The notes: generated by a model from the letters alone, not told the origin. DNA of 64,000 nt from Heterodera schachtii (GCA_023374025.1 SIJG01000074.1:553911-617910), one strand, 5' to 3'. Positions 43,983 through 61,040 are shown, numbered from the stretch's first letter. Program-made: numbers and translations.

Positions 43983-46900
43983 GTGGTGATTGGCGATTAC
44001 AACGAAAACAATGGCACCATCGAAGTGCCACTCCACGGTTACAACGTCGGAAAGGCGATTGCTGAAAGGATTTTAAACACGGAAAAAGGGACGGTGGTTT
44101 TGCACGGCATGCGGGAACCGATTTCACTAGCAAAGGCCGTCGAAATTGGCTTTTTTGACAACCTGTCGCTGACTGTGGCTGATCCGGACACCATGAAAGT
44201 GTTGTTTTTGGACGAAGCGTTGAGACGACAGGTAAATATTTTTGGCAGGCAATGGCCATTTTTCCTTTTTTAAAATCATTTTGCAAAATTTCTTGGCTCC
44301 GCCTGCCAACACCACCGGACCATTAGTTCGTGAGCTCATTCTCAAAAAGACTATGAATATGCAAAGAAAAATCTTTGGCATTTTGGAAATTTCGGCTGGT
44401 GCCCGTACTCACTTAACCCGTTACAACAGGTGCTCGACTCAAATGGTCGATTGCAGCACCGGCACCAGCTACTGACGCTGCATCAAGCGAATCGGCGAAG
44501 ACTTGTGTGTCTTGAGAAGAGCAAACCAACTAGTGCACAAAAAAATCATCAAACTTGAATCGGGCAGTCCAAAAAGTTCCATTCAACCCGACAAAACGTC
44601 CAACAGCACGTCCAGCACTTCCAACATTTACCCCAAATCCGACAAACCATCCGACAGCACTTCCGACTCGTCCATCCAACCCGACAAAACGTCCATGGTT
44701 AGCGAATGGTGCAGAAAGATAACGCTGAAGAATTTTGCCTTTTATAATTGTTAACCTACTTCAGAAATCGTTGTCTTTTGAGAATTTTTGAAAATCACGA
44801 ATAATACACAAAATCGAAAAATTTAATGCATTAGAGACATCCTTGAAATATCTCCCGGCCTCACTTTCGAGGGGGGGGGGGTTTCTGATGAAAAAAAGAC
44901 CCAGAGTTTTCATGGACCTGGCTTTCTAGATGTACCTGGATTTCTTGGCAAAAACCTTGTAAAACTTGGTTTAGAAAAAATCAAAGCTTCCGAAAATACC
45001 TGGACCCAGAAATTAAGCACAGAATAGAAGACCAAATCAACTCTACAGTTGGCCTTAATTAATTTGGCCACACAAAATTAATCTTTCTTTTGGACGGTTC
45101 TTTTCCATGTTATGTTAATTTTTTCTATTAATTTTTTTTCGCTTAGGCGGTGATTGGCGATTACAACGAAAACAATGACACAATCGAAGTCCCATTACAT
45201 GGTTACAACATCGGAAAGATGATTGTTGAAGGGATTTTGGACGCGGAAAGCGGGACGGTGGTTGTGGACGGCATGCATGAACCGATTTCACTGGCAAAGG
45301 CCGTCGAAATTGGCTTTTTTGACAACCTGTCGCTGACTGTGGCTGATCCGAACACCATGGAACTGTTGTTTTTGGACGAAGCGTTGAGACGAAAGGTAAA
45401 CGTGCTGCAAATGATTTTTGTCCGGTATTGGCCTTTGGGAATTAATGAATATGCAAAGAAAAATCAGTCCTTAGTCCTTGTTTTGGCATTTTGGAAATTT
45501 CGGCTGGCGCCCGTACTCACTTAACTCGTTACAACAGGTGTTGGACTCAAATGGTCGATTGCAGCACCGGCAACTGAAGCTGAGCAAAGCGATTGAGCAA
45601 AATCTTGTGCTGCTTGTGAAGAGCAAACCAACTAGCCACAAAAAAAGCATCAAACTTGAATCGGGCAGTCCAAAAACGTCCATCCAACCCGACAAAACGT
45701 CCACCGAGCCTGACACTAGCACTTCCGACTCTTCCATCCAACCCGACAAAACGTCCATGGTTAGCGAATGGTGCAGAAAGTTAAATCAGAAGAAATTTTG
45801 CCTTTTATAGAGAATTGCTAACCCTACCTCAGAAATCGTTGTCTTTTGAAAATTTTTGAAACCGGGTAATACACAAACTGGAAATTGTTTATCGAATTAA
45901 TGCATTCGAGACTTCCTTGAAATATTCCCCGGTCTAACTTTCGAGGGGGGGGGGAGGCTGAAAAAATGGAAGAGAAAAACAATTTGGTTTTTTTCTTGAC
46001 ATAAATTTGGCCGCACAAAATTATCTTTTTCTTGAACGGTTCTTTTCTATGTTATGGTAATTTTTTCCTATTAATTTTTTTTTCGCTTAGGCGGTGATGG
46101 GCGCTTACAACGAAAACAATGGCACCATCCAAGTGCCATACCATGGTTACCACATAGGGCAGGCAATTAATGCGAGGATTTTGGACGCGGAAAGCGGGAC
46201 GGTGGTTTTGCACGGTATGCACGAACCGATTTCACTGGCAAAGGCCGTCGAAATTGGCTTTTTTGACAACCTGTCGCTGACTGTGGCTGATCCGGACACC
46301 ATGGAAATGTTGTTTTTGGACGAAGCATTGCGACGAAAGGTAAATATTTTTGGCAGGCAAAGGCCATTTTTCCTTTAAAATCATTTTGCAAAATTTCTTG
46401 GCTCCGCCTGCCAACACCACCGGACCATTAGTTCGTGAGCTCATTATCAAAAAGACTATGAATATGCAAAGAAAAATCTTTGGCATTTTGGAAATTTCGG
46501 CTGGTGCCCGTACTCACTTAACCCGTTACAACAGGTGCTCGACTCAAATGGTCGATTGCAGCACCGGCAACTGAAGCTGATCGAAGCGATGCAGCAAGGA
46601 TTTGTGCATATTGGGAGGAGACGCGCCACACGCGATTGCCGCAAAAAAATCATCAAACTCGAACCGCGCAGTCCCCAAATGTCCATTCAACTCGACAAAT
46701 CGTCCAATAGCATTTCCAACAAATCCACCGAGCCTGACAAAACGTCTAGCATTTCCAACTATCCCAAATCCGACAAACCATCCAACAGCACTTCCGACTC
46801 TTCCATCCAACCCGACAAAACGTCCAACAGCACGTCCAGCACTTCCAACATTTACCCCAAATCCGACAAACCATCCAACAGCACTTCCGACTCTTCCATC

Positions 46901-47311
46901 CAACCCGACAAAACGTCCATGGTTAGCGAATGGTGCAGAAAGTTACCGCTGAAGAATTTTGCATTTATAATTGTTAACCTACTTCAGAAATCGTTGTCTT
47001 TTGAGATTTTTTTGAAAATACCGGATAATACACAAAATGGAAATGTTTACCGAATTTAATGCATTCGAGTCTCCCTTGAAATATCCCCCGGCCTCTCTTT
47101 CGAGGGGGTGGGGGCTGAAAAAAAAATTGGAGAAAACTGAATTTGCTTCTTTTTCTTGACATATTTTAATGAGTTTTCATGACCAAATCAACTCTACAGT
47201 TGGCCTTAATTAATTTGGCCCCACAAAATTAATCTTTCTCTTGGACGGTTCTTTTCTCACCAGATAGAGAACATCGGCACAAAATTCGAATTGCTTTTGC
47301 CAAGTTTTTAA
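43983..47311 (+). CDS. Plectin-repeat-like protein with three tandem exon modules
   Basis: Each module has exon A (249 nt, phase 0 at both ends) and exon B, joined by conserved introns. A: 43983-44231, 45147-45395, 46091-46339. B: 44430-44697, 45538-45759, 46535-46921. A likely last exon is 47264-47311, reading IENIGTKFELLLPSF. Exon A reads NENNGTIEVPLHGYNVGKAI, then an acidic ILDAESGTVV, then EPISLAKAVEIGFFD. B reads VLDSNGRLQHRQLKL followed by Ser/Thr/Asp/Lys repeats such as SDKPSNSTSDSSIQPDKTS. The D-x-x-(S/N)G...(S/H)L.(K/E)A...G pattern resembles plectin repeats of plakins, which bind intermediate filaments; C. elegans VAB-10A is the obvious relative. B of module 1 is 268 nt, one base too long, and shifts frame near 44533. 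Upstream exons were not found, so the gene may be partial. Confidence 0.55.
44533..44697 (+). pseudogene. Frameshifted exon B of module 1
   Basis: Compared with module 2 (ACTAGCCACAAAAAAAGC), module 1 has ACTAGTGCACAAAAAAATC, with one extra base. After this the frame hits a stop, while the correct frame (KLESGSPKSSIQPDKTS) lies in another phase. Either module 1 is dead, or its exon B is skipped. Because all modules are phase 0, skipping would keep frame. Confidence 0.6.
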
Positions 47312-47341
47312 TATTTTTCAAGGATTTTTGGAATTTTACAT

Positions 47342-47598
47342 CGATGGTCACACTGATCAACGAAGCGATTCGTATGAATAGCAGTATGGAGGTTTTTTTT
47401 TTTTTTTTTGCATTTCCGTGGCCATTATTTGGTTGCGAATTAAGCGCGGCGATCTCCTCGAGATGTTGTGTATGTATGGACCAACCACTTGCGAAAACGC
47501 GTTGGACACACCCGATCAGCTGGAGGCATTCGTCGCGGAACATTGTCCATCCGTTCGCATTGAATCGGTCGGAAAAGGCAATGGTGCGAAAAAGGTAT
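47342..47598 (+). CDS. Two possible exons of unknown protein
   Basis: 47323-47391 (reads TLINEAIRMNSSME up to a GT donor) and about 47448-47595 (RGDLLEMLCMYGPTTCENAL, then PDQLEAFVAEHCPSVRIES and GNGAKK at a GTATTG donor) join in phase 0. Composition is protein-like, but I know no matching family. It may continue the plectin-like gene through an alternative join (FLEFYIDGHTDQRSDSYE) or be separate. The minus-strand frame over the same bases is judged a shadow. Confidence 0.3.
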
Positions 47599-47649
47599 TG
47601 CGCACCGGAGGGAAATAAACTCGCAAACGCGGGAAAATTTACAATCAAA

Positions 47650-49260
47650 ACTTGGCCATTACCTTTGGTCTATAATGAATGGCATCCAAAATTGGAAATC
47701 AATTTATGGCTTTTATGGACGTAATTATACGGTTGCCTGGTCGACCGGGAGCAGCTCGTTTTTCCCCGGGTCAGCCCCTTCCCCGTATAATATCATCCCT
47801 TATCGTAAGATATTGAATTCATCTTCGTCCCGTTTAATTAGTAAAAAAAAAAATTTTTTTTGTCAATTTTTGTTGTTTGGTCGAAACTTCTGACAGCAAA
47901 ATTATTACGAAAACTTAACATGCATCATGAACCTTGTACATTTAAAAAAAGACATGGGCCTGGATTTCTGAACAAAATCCCGGTTGCCGAAAAATAGCCT
48001 GGGCATTGGCCTACAAAATGCAAGCATTTATGGATGCAGTCAGATTCAAGTCAAACGTAAAATTTTCAACTTTTGCAAATTCACGAATTAATGTACAAAA
48101 TGCTTTGGTTTCGGGTTTAATTTTTTTTATTTAAAAAAAAATTCATTTTTTAAAAAATTTTTTGGGGGAAGAGAAATGACATGTTGGGAGTGTATCGCAC
48201 TCGATTCGGTCCACTAGGCTGACAGTGATTTTTGCTTATTGATAGTTTTTCCATTGGAATTCGGCGGATGACCAGACTTGGAAGGCTGGGTTGGATAGAA
48301 TGGCGAAAGGGAGTGCAATCAGTGGAAAATCCGATGAAGAAAGCGAAAGTGATTAAACAAAAAATGGAGAAAAGAACGGATGATCACTCTTCTGGTTAAT
48401 CTTAATTTCTTAAACATTTATGGTTAATCTTAATTTAAACATTTAACATGTACGTATTTTACTTTATTTTTTCGAAAAGAAAATTCTTTTATCCAAGATT
48501 TTTTCAATTGCAAATGCATTGAAATGCATGCGGAAAAGGTACCAAATTGGGAAATAGTGATTTATATCACACACCCAGATCAGAGCAAGCGATATTCTTT
48601 GTGGACCACTCGGAGCAACGGGGGGAGTGAATTTCCCGTCCCGTGAAAATCGGGGACCAAAATAGCGATTTCGGCAAGTGTACACACATAGCCATATCAC
48701 ATTTTTAAATATCAATTATAATTTGTAATTTTTTTTGCACAAACCCGGCACCTAATTCGACCAATTCCGAACCGCAGACCCGAACTCGAACAAAGTCGAA
48801 TTTCCAATTTTAGTCCAATAATGGCTTTTTAAATGAGCTTTTATTGAAGCAATGATGACTCTCTCACTTTGTTTCCAAGTGTTTAAACAAAGTAAGAAAT
48901 AAAAATGTGAAAACTGGCAGGAAGCCGGTGCGCGAAGTTCGAGGTGTAACTGGCCAACAGGCACATCACTGGCACGGCACTTTTTTGGAGCGGGTGGGGG
49001 AGGAATATAAAATGGTTTTCTATTTCATTCTGTTCCGGGTGATCCGCGAGCGCATTCCATTCTATTATGTCTAATTATTCGGCTAATTAGTCAACCATCA
49101 AACGTAATTATGCTTAATTATCGATCCGATACGCGGCAGATGCATTCAGAGGCTTTTCTTCGTTTATGATAAGTTTCAATCGCGAATACATAGAAATAAA
49201 TGCGCCAAAGGAACCAAAATGAGACAGAGAGTGGAAATTAAAAAGTATCATTAGAGACCA
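47650..49260. other. Intergenic, no gene recognised
   Basis: AT-rich. Lies downstream of both the plectin-like region (+) and the BTBD10-like gene (-), so it is a convergent 3' interval. No domain-bearing frame. Confidence 0.5.
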
Positions 49261-52895
<3,635 letters not shown>

Positions 52896-54115
52896 TTTGA
52901 GAAGTGATGACTAATGAAAAGGGCGTCAAAAGCCAATAAATTAAGTTTTTTGTATTCAAGAAGCTAAAATTTTTTGAAAACAATTCATTAATTGCTTAAA
53001 AATTTTGTAATTGAAAAATCTCCAAACTTGCCAATTGAGTCCCTGCGACTCAGAAAAAAAAATTACGTCAAAATCCAGAAAAATCCTGGTCCAGGAAAAA
53101 TCCAAGCCTGGATCCAGGTCCAGACCGATTTTCTACAAATGATTATTTGCTTAATATGTAAATTGAAAAATCTCCCAATTTGCCATGAGCCCCGCGATTT
53201 CAAATCTGAATTGTACAAATAAACGGGGCTCCGTCGGGTTTTTGTCGGGATTCCGGGCCCGGTCCCCATTTCTTACAAAGTTCGGTTTCTAGTTTTACAC
53301 ATATGTTTTTCACTTTTTCACACAAAAAGATCCACAGGCCCAGCCCATCGAAACATTGGTGTATTCTTTGCATTAGGAAAAGAAAATCAATAAAATAACA
53401 AATGTTTGAATGAAAATGAATGCAATTTGTCTGTCTGACCCCACGGGAAATGTTAATCGTCTTCATTTCAAATTGCCAAACACAAGGAATTGCCAGTCCA
53501 GCAGTAGAGAGAGAAGTCCCATTTATTTTTGAGAATATTCCTTTTCGAAGTTAATAATTTTGTTTAAATTCCACTCAATTTCCTTAGTAAACTTTTCAAA
53601 ATTTTTGTCAGTTGCTTTAGGCTAGGCACACATTGGTAATAATTTCCAAAATGTAACACAAAGGCTCAAAATTGATCTTTGGCAAGTCTTGTAAATCCTT
53701 TCTTGGCGATGCTTTTTCAACGGATTTGTTTTTACATTTTGCGGATGATTTTGTGTCTTCACTTCTGTCTGTTGTTTTCATGTTCCACCAGCCTTTCTTC
53801 CTTATCTTTAGTATTTTTTCGTCTTTTTCAATTTGTATGTGTGTCAACATTCGGGACAAAAAGAAATTGTTGAAAAATCAAATAACAATCAGAAATTTAT
53901 TATCCATCCTCCCTAATCAATCAATCAATCCATTCTTCGTTCAACAAATCAATTAGGTTAATCACTGTTCGATCGGTGCTCTTTTGAATTGATGGGTAAA
54001 TGATTGAATGCGACGATTGTTTCACGGTTATTCGAATTAACACCGCCACCACTCCCAACAACAATTGTTGAAATCGACGAAACGACTCATCACACAACAC
54101 AGTCATTCTGAGCAG
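52896..54115. other. Divergent promoter region, no gene recognised
   Basis: Lies between the BTBD10 homologue (-) and the RING gene (+) and so holds both upstream regions. A frame pair at 53617-53956 has no domain. At 53070-53260 there are GGTCCAGG- and CCGGGCCC-type motifs reminiscent of the 10895-11054 MITE. Confidence 0.5.
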
Positions 54116-57100
54116 ATGAAAAATGCGATGGTCTCCGCTTCTTGGGCTTTTCAACTTCCTCCGATTGATGCCTTTTTGTTCAACATTCTTTTCTTGGTTG
54201 CTTCTTTCACCACAACAACGACAGCAAATGCGCAATATTTGGTGGAAATTGTAAGTTTCGCCACAATTTGTTGGTCGGTCGTCGCCAAATTTTTGCTAAA
54301 TTTTTTTCAAACAAAAGTTGGAACGTGCTCAATTGGGCGGCCATCGTCCCGTGGTCCGATGCGAAGCGACGGGTGCCAATTTTGGCGGTGATGTCATCTC
54401 TTTCAGGCAAAATTTGCAACAAAATTTGTTAAGATGTGAAATAAATTTTTAAAAAATAAGAATTTGGTTGTCGGAGTCTGGCGCGAATTAATGCTTTTGT
54501 TGCTTTTTCAGCTTCGGCATGAGTGCCATCGGTTGCGCTTTGCCGGCCGAACCAGCGGAAGCATGCGGAAATGTAACGGTATGCCACCAATTTTGAAATT
54601 GATAAATTTGGGGGTTCATTTTGGGTGCGGAAAATTCCCCGGACAAAAATTTCAAGGTTTTTACCAATGCTTTTTTGTCTTACAATTAAATGTTAAGCAA
54701 AATGCATATACAAACCAAGAAAATAAAATTAATAAAATGAAATTTTGCGAAAATTTCCTCCATTTTTCAGAAACCCGAATTGAACTCCACGGTCGCACAT
54801 TGTTTTTTTGATTTTGCTGTCGTACCACGAGGGAATTGCACATTCTCAGAAAAAGTAAACACACCCTTTTTTATGATGCTTTAGCGTCTCAAATTGGGAC
54901 AATTGGAACATCTAAAGCAAAGATTTAGCCAAATTTGACCATCGGATCAATCACAAGCCCTTAGAAAATTTTCGCTCAAAGTGCTACTAAAATTGACCTT
55001 TGTATCAAATTTTTCGCTTACGGCGCCACATAATCAATTTAAAAAATTAATTATTTATTTTTTTTGTACAAAAAATAGTTTTACTTTGATAAAATGTTGG
55101 AATTTTTCAATGTGTGTCTGCAAAAAAATTGTAAAAAGACAATAACGTGAATTCCATTTTCTAAAAAATTTGAATGCTTGAAGAGCATGACCGAAAAGAA
55201 CAGAAAATTTGGTCCCACTCACAATCAATTCATTACCATCACTAATTTCTTTTGCTTTAGGCATTTTTTGCTCAAAACGCGGAGCCCTCTGGCTATTCCG
55301 CACTCATTTTGTTCAGCGGCAAAGGCCAAAGTCCGATTCCAATGTCCGGCAGGTGGTTGTGCCATTCATTCATTATCCGTTCATGCACTCATAAAATGGC
55401 AATGGCATTTTCTTAAATTTAAATTATTTTAGTAAATATGCCGAACAAGTCACAATCCCGGTTGTGATGGTCAACTACGGTTGCATGCAAAGCCTTTTGT
55501 ACGGGCCGTACAGCGCTCGGCACGGGTCAGTTTCAAAATGTTATAACAAAATGGTCAAGATTAGGGGCAGTCCAAATTGTCTGTGATTCCAAAGTTTTTT
55601 TTTACATTTATATAATAATTTTGGCGCATGTAAAAATTTTGGCGTAAAATTTTTTAATCCGACTTGGTCTCGTTGAAGGAATTTTTCAAAAATTGGTGTT
55701 TATTTGTCAGTAAAGGACCAATTTTGACAATTTTCAGTTATGTGGTCACCATCAAAGCGTCGCCCGGCTATTACGATCTGATCAAATATTTGGTCCCATT
55801 TGTCGCAATTGTTGGCATTTGTTTCGTCGTGCTGTTCATTTCCTTGGTAAGACCACCACTAAAAATTGTTTGTCTAATCACTTCCATTTTTAGATGATCC
55901 GACTTTGCCGCGAGGTTGTCGTCCAACAATTTTATTTTTACAAAACCCAAATGAGTGCCATTCAAAACTGGCATTTTTTTTCAAATTGTTTCCCCACTTT
56001 TTGATTTTTAATAAATTCAAAAATCAGTAATTTTTTAAATAGAGCCCTTAAACCTCTCCAAATAAAACAAATAAAATTCAGCGCCGTCGTTTGGCCAGGA
56101 AGCGTCTTCCGCGCTCGTACCTCAAAAAAATACCGACCAAAAAGTACCGAAAGGGCGATCCGGAGGAGACATGTGCCATCTGTCTGGAGGACTTTCAGGA
56201 GGCAGAAAAGCTGCGCGTGTTGCCATGTCGGCACGGTACAAAAGGGGCTAATTAATTAACATTAAAATTAAAATTGAGTGTTCCATTTGGCCAAAAAATA
56301 ATTTCAGAGGCATTTTTGAAGCCATATTTGGTTTAATTACCATCAAATAATTCCATTTTTTTGTGCTTTTGGCAACGAATTTTTGTTTTATTTTACTTTA
56401 CAATCACACTGACAATTAAAAAAAAATTTTTTTTTTTTGTATTTGCTTAATTTCAAAAATTAAAAATAACTTTTTGTTTTTTCAGGCGTTCCCACTAAAA
56501 TTTTCAAAATTAACGAATAAAATTCGTAAAAATCCTTCAAAAATTTTAAATTTCTGGTAAATTTTGAGTAGGAACAATTGTAAAAAGTTCAAATAAACAA
56601 AAAACCGACTCGGCGGATGGGAATAAAATGCCGACTTTTCCTGGCCCTAAATTTAAAAAAAAATATAATTTTGTTTTTTGCCTTTTTTCAACTCTCGCAT
56701 CACTTATTTCCCCGGCTGTTCAGCGTACCATTGCAAATGCATTGACCCATGGCTGACCAAAAGTCGCAAGGTTTGCCCGGTGTGCAAGCGGCGGGTGGGC
56801 CCGCGGAACAGCGACAGTTCGGACACCGATGAAACGGACGCGGAGGTTGGCCCGGACAAAACAAACAAACAAAAAATGTAAAATCTACACAATTTTGTCC
56901 AGCGAACGCCCTCAACAACCGCCGGACGCGCTGTCAGTGGCGGTGGACTGACCGCTCCGTCCTCCGCCCCACTGTTGTCCAGCAGGGACAACGACTCGTT
57001 GCTGCGAAATGCACAGCCGGTGGGTCTCCGCGTTTAATTGGTAGTTGAAAAGGCTGGATTTTTGAGGCCTACGAGACAAATGCTTTCCGCGATTATGATA

Positions 57101-59996
57101 CTTTAAAGTTGTTATGTTTTTCTTGTATAATCCAAACAAAGGAATTTTTCCATTGCAAAATTTTTTTTCAAAAATGTCTATTTTTCCAAACAATTTTTTT
57201 TTAAATGGGAAACGACGGGGCAGAGGGATGAAAACCCTTGTACACACCGTCCCGCGTACCGTTTCCCCCGGATTTTTTGTAAAATTTTAAACAGAAATTT
57301 AAAAAATTTCAGCGATTTTTTGGAAAATTAAAAAAAAACAATAATTCAGTACTTATAATTCATAAAATTACAGTTTAAAAAATAAAAAAAAAATTTCATT
57401 ATTCATTGTCAGATGGCCACCACCTCTTCTGCCAGCGGCGCTGCCGGCCTTTCCTTCGCCTCCGATTGCCCTTACCCCCCAAATGTGCCAACTTCCCATG
57501 GCACTGCCACCATCACCACCATTGAAGCCAGCACATTCCTACGCACGGCAACCACAAATTATTTGGCCCATCTCAGCAACATTTTCCACCGTATGTCGCG
57601 TGAAAATTACAATTTTATAAACAATTTTTGCCGGAAGAAAACGGCAGAAAGGGGGGGGATTAAGGAGGAAATTTCAAACGAAAATTTTTCCCAATTTTCA
57701 TTCCCAAATTGTTCAGGCCGAGCGGCGCCACCGTCAGCTGCCGACACTTCGGCTGTTCTGCACGCCGACGGCAATGACCACAACAACAGACGGGGGACAG
57801 CAGACCCATCGGTAGAAAAACAATTTTATAAATTTTTGCAAAAAAGGAAAGGGTGGCCCACTAAATTGGTCTATTTCTTCCTCACCAAATTCTATTGCCC
57901 ATTATTTCTCTTGAAAGCGGATTTCCGATGCCCAAAATCTCCGTAAAATCATTTTTTTAATCGAAAAATTGCCTTTATACACGACTTTCTTTTATATTCC
58001 AAATGCTACTTTATCCATTTTGCAGAACACCGCCGCCCAACAACTGTTGCTGTCTTCCGCCGCATTGGACGACGCCCTCGCAACCCGCCGAAGTGTCAGC
58101 GATGTTCAGCACCAACCGTTGCCTACGACCACCACCACCGCTACCGCTTCAAATGCTGTGCCTGAACAGCCGCTGCACCAATTGGTCCGCTCCCGCTGGG
58201 CCGGCATGCGCGCCACGTTGGCAAACATGGTAAGCACACATTTGTCTAAAAAAATGTTCGCTGAATTTTCAGCAAATAATGGAAAACTTTTTCTGAATTC
58301 CCCCACCCCTAAGTGGAAATTTAAAAATTTATAGGCGATTTTCGTAACAAATAGCACTCAAATTTTGAAAATTTTTTCCCGGCGGCGCCTATCGGCACCG
58401 CCGGGGCTCCATTTTTCACTGTTTTTACAAGTTTTTTGCCTTAAACGGCCAAAACTGGGTCATTTTTAGTGAAAAGTGCAGTTTTTACCCAACAGCGGGG
58501 AAAAAAGTTTATTTATTGGATAAAGAGCAAAAAAAGGTCTTCAGGTCGGGGGTCCCCCCCCCCCCCCCCACCTGGCTTTTATAAGAAATTTTTTTTTTTT
58601 TTTTTTTTTTTGCATTATTTTGTAATCAAATTACACACAGTTTTTTTGACATTTTCCACAGAAAAGCTCGAATCAGTTTTCCAAATTTTCACAACAGATC
58701 AGCAGACACCAGCGAAGCGATGGGTCAAATCCGCCGCACACTCTGCTGGAGAATGAGGAGGACAACGCGTCCACCACACTGACCACCGCCAGCAGCGGCG
58801 GCGGCAGAGGAGGCGAGGCCGATGTAATAATAATGATAATCCGGGGATTAATGTGTTATTTGAAACCAAAAAGTTCCCGAGACTCTCGAAACCGTGGCTT
58901 GAACCGTTCAAGACCTATAAACAAAAATTATAGCCAAAAGTTTATAATATTTATTTAAAATTTTTATAAACAGACACTGTCCGCCCGAACGTGTGACACT
59001 TTTGACGATGCCTACGGCGGTGGCGGCTCATCATCAATTGACGGACATTCGGTGGGAGTGGAGGGGAAAATATTGGGAGCAGGTCGCCCCCCCCCCCCCC
59101 CCGGTCGTTTCCCCCCAAAATTTTTTTTTCAAACAAATTTTTTCATAAAAAAATTTTTTGGCGTTTTTTTTTTTTGGAAAATTTCGAAAAAACTTAGTAG
59201 TTCATTATAAAATTTCGAAAAAATCGCTAAAAGTTAAAAAAAATTTTCTTGAAATTTTCTTACTAAGAAATTTCATAAGATTAAAAATTTCTAGGTTTGA
59301 AAATTTTTAAAAAAAATTTTTCGGTGGGGAAACGATGGGGGGAAATGAAGTGCACCCGAAATCGTACAAATTGCAGTCAAATTTTCAAAAATTTTCCCGG
59401 CGGCGCCTGTCGGCACCGCCGGACTCCGAAAATTTTTTGTAAATAACTAAAAAAAATCTTCAGATAGATTCCCCCCCCCCGAAAATTTTTTCTGGCTACG
59501 GGCTTGGGTCCACTATTAAAAGAGGAAACGCACACAAATTTGGCTATATCTTGTTGACTCGGTTAGAGACATTTGAAAAATTGAAAGTTGGGAAATTGGC
59601 ACGATTTTCTTAATACAAATTCCATTTCCATTAAAAATTGCCTATTTTCCCACAGCGGTGCCTCAATTGGCATCGCCGGAATCTGAATTTGAGGGGGGTG
59701 AAATCTTCTAATTTATTACTAATTGTAAGCCATAAAAAGTGAAGTAGGAACAACTGTCCATCCAAGGGGTTAAATTTGTCATTATACAAATAACGATCAA
59801 AACGGCACAGATGACCACGGTGCACTCGTCGTCAAATCGGCACTTTGTCAGCGCCACCGTTCCGCCGGTGTCCATCGTGGTCAATCTGTCCTCTTGCTGC
59901 AACTGCACCGCCAACAATTGCTGTCGCTGCAACAACAGCAACGAGTTCAAGCAGTTACCGCCCCCTCCCGCGGAAGGTGGCGGCGGTGAGAAATGA
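54116..59996 (+). CDS. PA-TM-RING E3 ubiquitin ligase (RNF13/RNF167-like)
   Basis: Seventeen exons: 54116-54250, 54318-54427, 54512-54578, 54771-54854, 55261-55352, 55433-55525, 55738-55846, 55894-55914, 56082-56235, 56724-56845, 56903-57019, 57413-57590, 57717-57811, 58026-58229, 58662-58823, 58974-59051, 59811-59996. All phases agree; 668 residues. A membrane E3 ligase of endosomes/lysosomes. Signal peptide (FLFNILFLVASF), PA domain (VVPRGNCTFSEKAFFAQNAE, VVMVNYGCMQSL), one membrane span (LVPFVAIVGICFVVLFISLM), a basic stretch, then RING-H2 (CAICLEDFQEAEKLRVLPCR, HAYHCKCIDPWL, KVCPVCKRRV) with all eight metal ligands. The ~320-residue tail is Ser/Thr-rich and disordered. It ends with a Cys cluster (CCNCTANNCCRCNN), which I do not know from the family. 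Exon 2 and its GTTAAG donor are the weakest part. Confidence 0.92.
58300..58585. mobile_element. G-rich MITE relative in RING-gene intron
   Basis: Contains CCGGCGGCGCCTATCGGCAC followed by sequence inverse to the hAT MITE at 15146-15519 (shared blocks: TTTTTGCCTTAAACGGCC, CTTCAGGTCGGGGG). Ends are degraded. It includes a C14 and a T22 run. Confidence 0.6.
59085..59520. mobile_element. Degraded foldback and G-rich MITE pieces in RING-gene intron
   Basis: 59090-59340 is an inverted repeat with ends CGGTCGTTTCCCC and GGGGAAACGATGG. The interior resembles the foldback element at 31090-31480 (AAATTTCTAGGTTTGAAAAT). It is followed by another CGGCGGCGCCTGTCGGCACC palindrome at 59399 and a C11 run. 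Confidence 0.55.
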
Positions 59997-61040
59997 TTGG
60001 TCAAATAATGCGCCGGTGCCGACAAAGAGAAACATTCTCGTCAAGATTTTGTCCATTTTTTCTCATACAGGCCCGTAACCGAATGGCGAGGGGGAGGGAT
60101 CTCTCCCCAAAGCAAATTTTTCTAAATTCTTCAATTTACTAAAACACTTCAGCCGCTTTAATTTTTTTGAAAATAAATTTAAAAAAATAAAAAGGTTTTC
60201 AAATTTCCCCTATTTCTTTTTTGTTACGGACCTGATTACTTTGAACAATTTTTCACTGGAATTTGCATTACTCAATTTTTACCATGTTCCGATGTCAAAT
60301 AATTGTCCATTTCTTTTTATTTTCCAAATTTTAGTGATTTTCTATGCATAAGTCTTCTTCCTCTTTGTTTCATTTCATTTAAAATTTCTTTGGCGAGTGT
60401 TTTTTTCCATTTTATGCAATTTTCAGAGGCTGTCCCTAAAGATAAATACCATAAAATTAATTTTATGATGTTAATTAGTGCTTTCAGATTTAATTTGGTG
60501 CTTTTAGGGACAGTCTCTCTCATTAGATAATTTTCTTTTGTCTGTTTTACATTTCCTTTGTTTATGTGCTTTTTGCGTATTTTTATTCATGCTTTTGCTT
60601 TTTCTCGCTGCTTGGTATATCCGTCTTATGAATAAACATGTGTTTTAAATATTTTATTACATTTCAATTGGGGCTGTTTTATGGTCGGGATTTTCTCGCG
60701 AAAAACGGTATTTTTTAGAACATTAAAATTGTTCTGAGTCAGCGTAACTTTCTCAAGTCGGTAATCCTTTGGAATTGCTGTCCCACCGGAAATTGAAATT
60801 GCTTTTAAACTGAGAGCCTTGTGAAACGAAATGCTTTAGACTTTCCTAGTCGAGAGGTTCAGGGTTCTCATATCCGGAAAATTCTCGGCTTTTCAGGGTT
60901 TAGTTTCTACTCTCGAAAATTGTCGCATAATATAGGGGTGTCATGAGTCTTGACAAAATTATTGATATTTATCAAGACTTGTCAAAAATCCCAAAATAAG
61001 CAAATAATAATATGGATTGAAATTTCATGAACAATTTTCG
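59997..61040. other. Intergenic, one small palindromic element
   Basis: No gene. At about 60424-60520 a ~95-bp inverted repeat reads GAGGCTGTCCCTAAAG ... CTTTTAGGGACAGTCTCT, a tiny MITE or strong hairpin. Elsewhere AT-rich. Confidence 0.55.

Noticed and set aside
47229..47648. 139-codon minus-strand frame
   Set aside because: No recognisable domain; includes a Lys run from a T homopolymer. The plus strand has better protein-like sequence with splice sites.
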